Part shown: positions 25,003 to 33,175 of the stretch, in pieces
How positions within the stretch are numbered: position 1 is the first letter of the stretch
Layout: each line of letters starts with the position of its first letter
Source: Rhodospirillales bacterium
Lineage (GTDB): Bacteria; Pseudomonadota; Alphaproteobacteria; Rhodospirillales; UBA2165
Reading direction: 5' to 3'
NCBI GenBank assembly: GCA_022823235.1
Contig: JAJDXO010000023.1
Span: forward strand, 1 to 46,652
DNA length: 46,652 bases
Made by a program: the position numbers and the translations under genes
The notes under the pieces: generated by a model
Databases searched by the model: none
What the model saw: the letters and a program-made list of their open reading frames with translations, nothing else
Told to the model about the DNA's origin: nothing

Positions 25003-26910
25003 ATGAACGCCGTGCGCTCATATACGCAGACCACCAGTTCGGGCTTCCTAATTCTCTACGGTCTGTTCGTGCTGCCCTGGATCGAGGCGACCTACGCCGC
25101 GATTTTACCGGTTCTGATCGCCGTTCTTCTCCTTCTGTTTGTCGGCCGGCCTTACGCCACGGGCCAACCGGCCGCCACGCGGCGGCCTGCCCTCATTGCC
25201 GACCTGCTCTTCCTGACCATTGGGATCGGGGTCCTGCTCCGGCTGTACTTGTGGACCGGCCCGATGGACCAGGGACTCACGCCGCTTGCCGCCGGCGGGG
25301 ATCCCTATTTCCTAGCCGTGATCGTCGGCGGAATTGCCGTACTCCTGGAACTCACGAGACGAACATTTGGATGGGCCGGTCTGGGCGTGGCTGTTGCGGC
25401 GGCTGCTGTCGTGGCGCTGATATGGCTCCAATCGGAAAGGGAAATCCGCGTCGATGTCGTTCAGGCCGGTATTGCCGGTCTGTTTGATTCGGAGCTGACG
25501 CGCCCATCGCTGGTGGTCATTCCAATGATGATGATCGCTGCCGTGATAACCGTTCAGCTCGTCATATGGTCGACGCTGCCGAAACATTTGGGCGTGGCCG
25601 CCAACTGGCTGTTCAGGTGCAGCCGTTTCAGCCCCGTCTATCTGTCCCTGCTCATTGCCGTGATTGTCGGAAGCATCTTGGGACACGCGTTCATGGGCGC
25701 CATGATGGCCGCCGTCATGATCATTCCATTATTCAGATTGCTGAATTGGCCGGATGTATGTGCCGCCGCGTTGCTATTGGTTGCCGCATACATCGCCCAG
25801 GTCATGCCGCCGGTTCTGGGCCCATCGGGTTTCACGCTCGCCGACATCACCGGCATTTCATATCTATCGATCATCGCCGCGATGTTCTTACCGGTACTAT
25901 CACTATGCATTGGGTTTTTGTTTATATTGCGGCGTGATGAACACATCATCCTAGCCAGTTCAGCCTCCCCCTTGGAACAGGCGCCGTTGCCGGCCGGACT
26001 CAAATCAACTGCATTGGTTGCCGGATTTCTTTTGTTGGTTTTCGCAACCGCGATTTCATCAGCATTCCTGCTCGGCATGGGCATTTTTCCCGGTTTCGGC
26101 GCCGCGGCTATTTTGGCGCTTGTACTGGGAGCATGGCGGAGGGTCGACCGTCAGGGACAATCCTTGTTGAAACTCTCCTCCGACCTCGGGACGAAAGTCG
26201 CGTCCCTGCTTGTCCTGGTGCTCGTTTTTGGAGCGTTCATCGCCTCCATGCAATCACCGGGGATCACCCTCACCGAAAATTCGTTCCTCGGCATTCAGCC
26301 GGCGACAGAGGTCGATCACGGAATTGCGTTCATATTATTGACGATGCTGTCCACACTCGCCGCCGGCCTTGCCTGGGTCGACAGCGTTCCCGGCCTGACA
26401 GCGGGGATGGCAACCCTGATTCCGGCGGCGCAAACATTCGGCTTCACATTAGGTCAATTCGGCATTTTCCTGCTGTTTCTTACTTCCTACTCGGCAGTCC
26501 TGTTGCCCGCCGCACTGGTTCCGGTTGCCGCAGCCAAAATGGCGGACACCAAGATTTTTGGATCGGCGATCAAGGCCTACCGCTGGCTGCTGCCGACCCT
26601 CATGGTGCCGGTTGCTCTGGCGGTCGAACCAAGCTTGCTTTCCCTATTGTCCGGAACTGGTTCTGCGGGACCGGAGTTCCTGTGGGCACTCGCCCGGCTG
26701 CTATTTTCACTTTGGCTTCTAGCCACCGTCGTCAGCGGCCGCGACACCGATGCCCTCGGTTTCACGGACCGCCTTGTTCGATTCGGACTCGCCTGCGCAC
26801 TATTTGCGCCGGACCCGGGAGCGCAGATCAGCACTCTTGCATTTGGGATAACCTGGGGCCTCTATCACCGGAGACACAGCCGTTTGTCGGCTCCGTCGCG
26901 CTCGGTCTAG
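25003..26910 (+). CDS. TRAP fused-permease-like protein, tandem copy 1
   Basis: 635 residues with roughly 16 hydrophobic segments. The first 130 residues (ADLLFLTIGIGVLLRLYL ... LELTRRTFGWAGLG) resemble the small-subunit half of fused TRAP permeases. The central block (MGAMMAAVMIIPLFRLLNWP ... AAYIAQVMPPVLGPSGFTLA ... SYLSIIAAMFLPVL) corresponds to the DctM core with its Q-I-M-P-P segment. It is diverged, so the family call is at superfamily level. No periplasmic binding protein gene of the TAXI or DctP type is in the window. It is paralogous to the gene at 27109 along its whole length. Codon use is less GC-biased than in neighbouring genes. Confidence 0.75.
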   Translation: MNAVRSYTQTTSSGFLILYGLFVLPWIEATYAAILPVLIAVLLLLFVGRPYATGQPAATRRPALIADLLFLTIGIGVLLRLYLWTGPMDQGLTPLAAGGDPYFLAVIVGGIAVLLELTRRTFGWAGLGVAVAAAAVVALIWLQSEREIRVDVVQAGIAGLFDSELTRPSLVVIPMMMIAAVITVQLVIWSTLPKHLGVAANWLFRCSRFSPVYLSLLIAVIVGSILGHAFMGAMMAAVMIIPLFRLLNWPDVCAAALLLVAAYIAQVMPPVLGPSGFTLADITGISYLSIIAAMFLPVLSLCIGFLFILRRDEHIILASSASPLEQAPLPAGLKSTALVAGFLLLVFATAISSAFLLGMGIFPGFGAAAILALVLGAWRRVDRQGQSLLKLSSDLGTKVASLLVLVLVFGAFIASMQSPGITLTENSFLGIQPATEVDHGIAFILLTMLSTLAAGLAWVDSVPGLTAGMATLIPAAQTFGFTLGQFGIFLLFLTSYSAVLLPAALVPVAAAKMADTKIFGSAIKAYRWLLPTLMVPVALAVEPSLLSLLSGTGSAGPEFLWALARLLFSLWLLATVVSGRDTDALGFTDRLVRFGLACALFAPDPGAQISTLAFGITWGLYHRRHSRLSAPSRSV

Positions 26911-26918
26911 TCCCTTCT

Positions 26919-27062
26919 TTACATCACCGCCTTGGCGCGGGCTTCTTCGGCGGGGATTTTGCGGGTGGCCATGAACGGAACGGGACGTCCGAGACGGGCG
27001 CAGGCGTCATCGGCCGAAGCCTTCACCCCCTTTGCCGAACGGACCATTTCCCAAACGGACAT
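26919..27062 (-). CDS. Possible 47-residue peptide or relic
   Basis: MSVWEMVRSAKGVKASADDA, then a conserved-looking tail (CARLGRPVPFMATRKIP, EARAKAVM). It occupies the otherwise unexplained 150 bases between the tandem permeases, on the opposite strand. There is no good Shine-Dalgarno, and the ATG lies next to the duplication junction. The composition looks protein-like but I know no family. It may be the remaining 3' end of a gene cut by the duplication. Confidence 0.3.
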   Translation of the reverse strand: MSVWEMVRSAKGVKASADDACARLGRPVPFMATRKIPAEEARAKAVM

Positions 27063-27108
27063 TTTTTGTGGATGCATCCCGTATTCCCGACTACTACCAT
27101 CCAACGAA
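27061..27108 (+). repeat. Duplicated leader, copy 2
   Basis: Begins at the T-run (ATTTTTTGTGGATGCATCCC) and matches 24956-25002 up to the ATG. To the left of the T-run the two regions are unrelated, which marks the duplication breakpoint. Confidence 0.8.
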
Positions 27109-29007
27109 ATGAACGCGGCGCGATCTTTCGTTCTCATTGCCGGCTCAGGCTTCCTGATCGGCTATGGCCTGTTCGTGCTGCCCTGGATCGAGGCGACCTA
27201 TGCCGCAATCCTGCCGGTACTAGTCTCGGTTTTGTTAATTCTGCTCGTCGGCCAATCGCGCCCCGGGCGGCACTCGGCATCCTTGCGATGGCTTACCGGC
27301 CTTTATGACCTGCTTCTACTGACAATAGGGATTTTGGTCCTAGCCAGGTTGGGACGTTGGGCCAACCCCACGGATGAGGGACTGACGCCGCTCGCTTTCG
27401 ATGGGGACCCCTATTTCGTGCCGGCAATCGCCGGGGGCATCATCGTCCTGCTGGAGCTCACCCGGCGGGCTTTCGGTTGGATCGGGCTCGGTATCGCCGC
27501 CATTGCCGCAATGACCGTCACGTTTTTCTGGTTCGTGCTGCAATGGGAAATCCGGGCAGATGCCGCGAACCGTCTCGATGCTAATCTTGGCCCTTCGATT
27601 CTCGCATTGGTCCCCGGTCTCCTGATTGCCGCGTTGGTGGCCATCAAAGTGATTTCATGGTCGACATTGCCAAATCACTTCGGCATCGCCGCCGCCTGGA
27701 TATTTCGCGGCAGCCGGCTTGGCCCCGTTTACCTCGCCCTGTTTTTGGCTGTGATCATCGGAGGGACGGCAGGCGGCGCGTACACCGGCGCCATCGTGGC
27801 CGCCATTATCTTCGTACCATTGTTAAAATGGTTCAACCTGCCGGACGAGTGTGCTGCCGCATTGGCGTTACTTGCAGCCTATTCCTGGCAAGTCATGCCA
27901 CCAATTCTGAGTACCTCGGCATTAACGGTCGCCGACGCCACCGGCATCTCCTACCTCACCATTATCGCCGCGGTATTCTTTCCCGCCGTCGCGGTGTTCG
28001 TCGGATTTGTTTTTGTCGTCGGGCGAGACCGGCAACTCGCCCGGGCGAGTTTACGTATTGAATCCGAAAGAGTGCCATGGCCGGCAGGCGTTAAATCCGC
28101 AAGCGTGGTTGCGGTGTTCGTTTCGATGTTCTTCGCTCCTACAATTTTATTGTCCGAATTTGTCCACCGGATTGGTTTTCTGGGGACGATTGGCGCCGTG
28201 GTTGCCCTGGCCGTTGTCATGGGCGGATGGCGAGAGTTCGGACGTGAAAAGGCCTCACTCAAGGACCTGAGCGCCGATATCGGAATAAAGGTGTGTTCCG
28301 TCATGGTCGCCGTACTCGTACTGGGCGCATTTATGGTCGCCGTCCCGGCACCGGATATCGAGTTTTCGGACTCACCGGAATTATCGATCATGAATCCATT
28401 CCCGATCGCCGATACCGAAGAAAAGTCCCTGTTCATCCTTTTGTCGGTGGCGGCGGCTATTGCCGCCGGGTTGGTCTGGAGGGTCAGTCTTCTCGCCCTT
28501 TTGTGGGGAGGTCTGAGTCTGGGTCCGACGGCGCTGACACTAGGATTTACACCCGCTCAGTTCTGGGTGTTTCTGCTGTTCCTCACCTCGTACGCGCCGA
28601 TCCTGTTGCCGGCCGCGTTGGCGCCCATTGCCGCCGCCAAATTGGCGGACGCAAGAATTTTCGCATCGGCGGTCACTGCTTATCGCTGGCTGTTGCCAAC
28701 CCTGATCGTCCCGGTCGCCATTGCGTTCGAGCCGAGCCTGCTTGTGGTGCGGGAGGCGACGAGCACTTCGGGGCCGGAGTTCCTATGGGCTGCCGTCCGG
28801 TTGGTCCTGGCGCTCTGGCTGCTGGCGACCGTGGTTGGTGGACGCGATAGGGACGATCTGGGCTTTTGGGACCGCCTTGCACGTTTTGTCCTGGCTTGCG
28901 CCGTATTTGCGCCGGACCCGGGAGCGCAGATCAGCGCGTTTGCGATCGCAACTGCGTGGAGCCTATACCACCGGAGAAACAGCCGGCTGTCGGCCCTGCC
29001 CGGTTAG
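27109..29007 (+). CDS. TRAP fused-permease-like protein, tandem copy 2
   Basis: 632 residues, paralogue of 25003-26910. Near-identical blocks include YGLFVLPWIEATYAAILPVL, AYRWLLPTL, LWLLATVV and FAPDPGAQIS. Others are well conserved (VAAIIFVPLLKWFNLPDECA, AAYSWQVMPPILSTSALTVA). The loops have drifted, so the duplication is not recent. The ATG follows the duplicated leader. Both copies are probably transported-solute permeases with different specificity; no substrate evidence exists here. The 74 bases after the stop hold nothing recognisable. Confidence 0.75.
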   Translation: MNAARSFVLIAGSGFLIGYGLFVLPWIEATYAAILPVLVSVLLILLVGQSRPGRHSASLRWLTGLYDLLLLTIGILVLARLGRWANPTDEGLTPLAFDGDPYFVPAIAGGIIVLLELTRRAFGWIGLGIAAIAAMTVTFFWFVLQWEIRADAANRLDANLGPSILALVPGLLIAALVAIKVISWSTLPNHFGIAAAWIFRGSRLGPVYLALFLAVIIGGTAGGAYTGAIVAAIIFVPLLKWFNLPDECAAALALLAAYSWQVMPPILSTSALTVADATGISYLTIIAAVFFPAVAVFVGFVFVVGRDRQLARASLRIESERVPWPAGVKSASVVAVFVSMFFAPTILLSEFVHRIGFLGTIGAVVALAVVMGGWREFGREKASLKDLSADIGIKVCSVMVAVLVLGAFMVAVPAPDIEFSDSPELSIMNPFPIADTEEKSLFILLSVAAAIAAGLVWRVSLLALLWGGLSLGPTALTLGFTPAQFWVFLLFLTSYAPILLPAALAPIAAAKLADARIFASAVTAYRWLLPTLIVPVAIAFEPSLLVVREATSTSGPEFLWAAVRLVLALWLLATVVGGRDRDDLGFWDRLARFVLACAVFAPDPGAQISAFAIATAWSLYHRRNSRLSALPG

Positions 29008-29081
29008 ACCCGTCGCGTTTTTTCGCCGGATGACCGCCTTGGCGCGGAACAACGGCCATGCCGGGAATCAGGACCTCGAAA

Positions 29082-30188
29082 TCACTCGCCCCAGATTTCA
29101 TGCGCGACCTCGACGCAAAGGGCCAATTTGGCTTCCTGCTCGGCCTGGCTCATCTTGTTGCCGTGGTGGGTGCTGGCAAAGCCGCACTGGGGGCTGATGC
29201 AAAGCTGGTCGATATCCACATATTTGGTTGCGTCTTCGACCCGGGCCTTGAGGTCATCCTTGGACTCCAGTTCGGGAAACTTGGAAGTCACCAGGCCGAG
29301 AACCACCATTTTGTCCTTGGGCACGAAACGGAGCGGCTCGAAATCCCCTGCCCGGTCGCTGTCGAATTCCATGAAGAAACCGTCCACATCGGTCTCGTTG
29401 AACATCTTCTCGGCCACCGGCTCGTAGCCGCCCTCGGCCATCCACGAGCTTTGGAAATTGCCGCGGCACATGTGGGTGGTGACGATGACGTCGTCCGGCC
29501 GCCCGGCGATGGAGGCGTTGTTGACCTTGATGTAGGTGTCGAGAAGGTCCTCGGGATCGTCACCCCTCGCCGCGACCCGTTCACGCTGCTCCCGGTCGCA
29601 GAGGTAGCAGAAATTGACGTCGTCGATCTGCAGATAGGTCGCGCCGTTGGCGATGAAATCCATCACCGCATCGTTGTAGGCCTTTCCGATATCCTCCCAG
29701 AATTCCCCGAGATCCGGATAGGCCTCTTCGCTGACGCCGTCGCGGCCCGGCCGGAAGTGATACATGCCGGCCGTCGGAAAACAGAACTTGGCGGTCTCGT
29801 GGACCTCCGAATCCAGGTACCTGAAATGGTCCAGCATGTTGCCGCCCTCGGGATAGGAGACCTTGCCGCCGACGTAGGTCGTCGCGACCGAGATACCGGC
29901 ATTGAATTTCATGCCGTAGGTTTCCTGGCTGAGTTCGACGCCGTTGAAGCCGCACATGAAATCCAGGTGCCAGTAATCGCGGCGCATTTCCCCGTCCGTG
30001 ATGCCCTTGAGCCCGACCCGTTCCTGCAGGCCGATGGCGTCGAGGACGGCGGCATCCTCCATGCGGCGCAGATCCTCGTCCGACGCCTCGCCCGCCCGAT
30101 GTTTCTCGCGGGTCTCGGCCAGGGCGGCGGGGCGCAGAAGGCTGCCCACGTGGTCGGCCCTGAACGGGGGTTTGTCTCTCAATGCCAT
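29082..30188 (-). CDS. MetE C-terminal-domain-like methyltransferase
   Basis: 368 residues, FRADHVGSLLRP to VAHEIWGE. It corresponds to the catalytic (C-terminal) half of cobalamin-independent methionine synthase. The zinc ligands can be placed: H-x-C in TTHMCRGN, a Glu in FFMEFDSD and Cys in ISPQCGFAS. Stand-alone proteins of this kind (YxjG/YxjH-like) act on small methyl donors or are of unknown substrate, and they lack the folate-binding N-half. The ATG at 30186-30188 has GGAGG five bases upstream. It is last in the yajC-led leftward row. Confidence 0.88.
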   Translation of the reverse strand: MALRDKPPFRADHVGSLLRPAALAETREKHRAGEASDEDLRRMEDAAVLDAIGLQERVGLKGITDGEMRRDYWHLDFMCGFNGVELSQETYGMKFNAGISVATTYVGGKVSYPEGGNMLDHFRYLDSEVHETAKFCFPTAGMYHFRPGRDGVSEEAYPDLGEFWEDIGKAYNDAVMDFIANGATYLQIDDVNFCYLCDREQRERVAARGDDPEDLLDTYIKVNNASIAGRPDDVIVTTHMCRGNFQSSWMAEGGYEPVAEKMFNETDVDGFFMEFDSDRAGDFEPLRFVPKDKMVVLGLVTSKFPELESKDDLKARVEDATKYVDIDQLCISPQCGFASTHHGNKMSQAEQEAKLALCVEVAHEIWGE

Positions 30189-30222
30189 GTCGTCCTCCCG
30201 GTGCGGCAGTTGGACCAGCCTA

Positions 30223-31821
30223 TCACGCGCCGGCGACCGTCCGAAACAGGGCGCGCGCATCATCGGGGATTTCATTCGCGCACCACGCAATGAAGTGGTC
30301 GGGCCGGACCAAGATAAAGCGCCGCCCGTAATCCGCCCGCTCGTCCGCCGCGGTATCGCGAACGATGCTCAAGGGCAGCGCCATTTCAGCGGCCGCATCG
30401 GTAAATGCCCGAATTTCATCATCCGACGCATCCAGCGCGATCAGCGCAAATCCGCCGCCGAGTTCGTCGTAGACGTTGGCGCCCGTCGACAGACCGCGCG
30501 GCGCCAGGTGATGTCCGGCGCGGGCCTCGAACCTATGCTCGCCGATGGCCGTCGACTTCGCGCCCTCGGGCGCGACGACGACCGGCGAGCCGCCGTAGCT
30601 GGGCTCGTAGCGCCGGATGAATCCGCCGGCGCGGCCCGCTTCCTTTTCCCACGCCTCCTCGAAGGCGGCCCGGTCCTTTTCCGGATTGAATTCGTCGAAG
30701 AATGCCGCGTCGTCCCTGATCCGGCCGCCGATCAATTTCTCTCCGATATCCCGGAACACGGGCTGACGCTCCAGGCCATAGGAATCGAGCAGGGTCTCGC
30801 CGCCCCAGCCCTCAAATCGCGCGGCCAGCTTCCACCCCAGATTTCGAATATCCTCCAGCCCGTTATTGAGGCCGAACCCGCCATAGGGCGGGTGCGAATG
30901 GGCCGCGTCGCCGGCGATGAATATCCGGCCCTTGCGGTATTCCTCGGCCACCAGAACCCGCAGGTCCCAGAAACCCAGATGATCGAATTCCGCGTCGAAT
31001 TCGAAGCCCGCGGCGTCATGAAGCAGCCCGAGAAAATCGTAATTCTCGCGCGTGGTGTCCGCGGGTACGGGCGCGTGAAAAAAGAACCCTTCACCGACGT
31101 CGATCCGGCCGAAAAACTGCCAATAGCCGTTGAGCTCCGGCTTCATCACCCGGTAGGTGGACCGCTCCGGGTAGCGGGACAGGCCGTCGTGAAACTCCTT
31201 GGAGCGGAAGACGGCGAGAACCATCAACTGGTCGTAATCGTCGCCGGACCGCCGGATGCCGACCTGGTCGCGCACCGTCGATTGAGCGCCGTCACAGCCG
31301 ACCAGATAGTCCGCCGTCAATTCAATGCGCTCACCGGACGATTCCCCGGTCATGGTCAGCGTGACGCCGTCGCCATGATCGGCGACGCTTTCGGCCGCCC
31401 AACCGAGGCGGAGCTCGACGCCCGGGATGGTCCCGGCCTTGGCGCGCAGCACCTTCTCCATCTCGTACTGAGGCAGCCGGTCGTTCTTCTGGAAGTAGTA
31501 CGGGTTGACGATTTCGCGCATCGGCGGCGCATACCAGTACTCGCCGCGCAAGTTGCCGTAGGCAACCAGGCCGCTCTCCGGAAATCCGGCCGGCATGACC
31601 CGGGCGGCGCGAATTTCATCGATGATTCCCCAGTTGAAGAAATGCTCCAGCGTCCGGGCGGTAAGATTCTGCCCCTTGGGGATATTGTGCATGCCCGTCC
31701 GGCGCTCGACGACGATGCAGGAAACGCCGCGCAGGCCCAGTTCCACCGCGAGGCCGACGCCGACCGGTCCGCCGCCGACGATAATGACCTGTGTATCGTC
31801 GCTCATCGTCATACACCCCAT
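30223..31821 (-). CDS. FAD-dependent aromatic-ring hydroxylase (MhpA-like)
   Basis: 532 residues. VIIVGGGPVGVGLAVELGLRG is the FAD motif, DYLVGCDGAQSTVRDQVGI carries the DG motif, and IFIAGDAAHSHPPYGGFGLN is the GD motif, all of class A flavoprotein monooxygenases. MhpA (3-(3-hydroxyphenyl)propionate hydroxylase) is a good general match, but the substrate is unknown. The first ATG shares one base with the stop of the Mth938 gene (TGATG). In-frame ATGs at 31812 and 31806 are alternatives and have GGGG upstream. Confidence 0.87.
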   Translation of the reverse strand: MGCMTMSDDTQVIIVGGGPVGVGLAVELGLRGVSCIVVERRTGMHNIPKGQNLTARTLEHFFNWGIIDEIRAARVMPAGFPESGLVAYGNLRGEYWYAPPMREIVNPYYFQKNDRLPQYEMEKVLRAKAGTIPGVELRLGWAAESVADHGDGVTLTMTGESSGERIELTADYLVGCDGAQSTVRDQVGIRRSGDDYDQLMVLAVFRSKEFHDGLSRYPERSTYRVMKPELNGYWQFFGRIDVGEGFFFHAPVPADTTRENYDFLGLLHDAAGFEFDAEFDHLGFWDLRVLVAEEYRKGRIFIAGDAAHSHPPYGGFGLNNGLEDIRNLGWKLAARFEGWGGETLLDSYGLERQPVFRDIGEKLIGGRIRDDAAFFDEFNPEKDRAAFEEAWEKEAGRAGGFIRRYEPSYGGSPVVVAPEGAKSTAIGEHRFEARAGHHLAPRGLSTGANVYDELGGGFALIALDASDDEIRAFTDAAAEMALPLSIVRDTAADERADYGRRFILVRPDHFIAWCANEIPDDARALFRTVAGA

Positions 31822-32204
31822 CAGTCGACCGGAATGAGCGCCGCGGCAACCCTTCGTTCTTCGGCCAGCAGGACATTGAAGGTCCGGCAGGCCGCGCCCG
31901 TGTCCATCACTTCGGCGACGATGCCGGCGTCTTTCAATCCGTCACGGATCGGCCGGTCGATGAGTTGGGCGCCGGCGCCGCAGCCGATCAGCAGGATTTC
32001 CGTCCCCAGGTCCTCGTCGATGACCGGGGCCAGGTTTTCGAGACTGATATCGGAGACGGCGGCGACATCCCATGAAACGGTGCTTTCGATCAGCACCAGC
32101 ACGGCGCCCGAATACGCCTCCTCGCCGATGCGGAAGCCGCCATTGCCGTACCCGTGAATCAACTGGCGTCCCGCCGGGACCATCGGCGTGATGTCGAGCG
32201 ACAT
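31821..32204 (-). CDS. Mth938-domain protein (NDUFAF3-like)
   Basis: 127 residues. The Mth938 fold is recognised by GRQLIHGYGNGGFRIGEEAY near residue 12, LLIGCGAGAQ near 71 and the CRTFNVLLAEERRVAAALIP C-terminus. Its mitochondrial relative NDUFAF3 is a complex I assembly factor; bacterial function is not proven. The ATG lies two bases after the secF stop, and following secDF is the usual place of this gene in alphaproteobacteria. In many of these the next gene is the NDUFAF6-like one, which here lies about 9 kb to the left. Confidence 0.9.
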   Translation of the reverse strand: MSLDITPMVPAGRQLIHGYGNGGFRIGEEAYSGAVLVLIESTVSWDVAAVSDISLENLAPVIDEDLGTEILLIGCGAGAQLIDRPIRDGLKDAGIVAEVMDTGAACRTFNVLLAEERRVAAALIPVD

Positions 32205-32206
32205 GA

Positions 32207-33163
32207 TTACTCGCCGGGCTCGGCCTCGGCTTGGGGAGTGCCGCCCGGGGTGTTGTCGGCGGCCTTTTCGGTGCCGCGGTCGACGTTGAGGTAGAGCAGC
32301 AGCGGCACGGCGAGGCAGATCGAGGAATAGGTGCCGATAAGCACGCCCCAGATCAAGGCGAACGAGAAGCCGCGGATCACCTCGCCGCCGAGAATGTAGA
32401 GCGACAGCAGCGCCAGCAGCGTGGTCACCGAGGTCATGACCGTCCGGGACAAGGTCTCGTTGACGCTCATATTGAGGAGTTCCACGAGCGACATGGTCTT
32501 GTACTTGCGCAAATTCTCGCGCACCCGGTCATAAACCACCACCGTATCGTTGATGGAATAACCCGCGATGGTCAGGATCGCCGCCACGGTGGCCAGGTTG
32601 AACTCGATCCCGGTGACGGAAAACACGCCGATGGTGGTGATGACGTCGTGAGCCAGCGCAATGATGGCACCGACGCCGAACTGCCATTCGAACCGGAACC
32701 AGATGTAAATGAGAATGCCGGTCATGGCGAACAGCACCGCCAGCACGCCGTCCCGGAACAGTTCCTCGGATACCTGCGGCCCGACGAATTCCGTCCGCCG
32801 GTACTCCACATTGGGCCCGAGAGTGCCTTTCACCTTGTCGATGGCGACCTGTTGAGCCCGCTCGCCGCCCTCCTGTCTCTGCACCCGGATAAGGATGTCG
32901 GTGGGAGAGCCGAATTCCTGGAGCGTCACTTCGCCCAAGCCGAGATTGCCGAGCTGGGAGCGCATCTCGCCGAGCCTTCCGGCCTCGGGCATCCGCACCT
33001 CGATCATGATGCCGCCTTCGAAATCGATGCCGAAGTTGAGGCCGCGGGTCATGCCGAGGGCCAGCGAGGCGGCAACGAGAAGCGCCGAAAACATGAAAAA
33101 CAGTTTCCGCCGGCCGACGAATTTGATCTTGGTGTTGGCGGGGACGAGGCTGAGTTTTTTCAT
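32207..33163 (-). CDS. secF: Protein translocase subunit SecF
   Basis: 318 residues with six membrane segments. FVGRRKLFFMFSALLVAASL is segment 1, GLNFGIDFEGGIMIEVR the conserved entry to the periplasmic loop, and YSINDTVVVYDRVRENLRKY plus SVNETLSRTVMTSVTTLLAL the conserved C-terminal segments. With SecD and YajC it helps complete protein export using proton flow. It lies 12 bases after secD and two before the Mth938 gene. Confidence 0.97.
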   Translation of the reverse strand: MKKLSLVPANTKIKFVGRRKLFFMFSALLVAASLALGMTRGLNFGIDFEGGIMIEVRMPEAGRLGEMRSQLGNLGLGEVTLQEFGSPTDILIRVQRQEGGERAQQVAIDKVKGTLGPNVEYRRTEFVGPQVSEELFRDGVLAVLFAMTGILIYIWFRFEWQFGVGAIIALAHDVITTIGVFSVTGIEFNLATVAAILTIAGYSINDTVVVYDRVRENLRKYKTMSLVELLNMSVNETLSRTVMTSVTTLLALLSLYILGGEVIRGFSFALIWGVLIGTYSSICLAVPLLLYLNVDRGTEKAADNTPGGTPQAEAEPGE

Positions 33164-33175
33164 CCGTCCTCTCCC

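Noticed and set aside
29998-32157. Long plus-strand open frame over the FAD hydroxylase
   Set aside because: Antisense to clear flavoprotein motifs; similar shadows exist over secD/secF (32231-33979) and serS/tatC (43147-45801).
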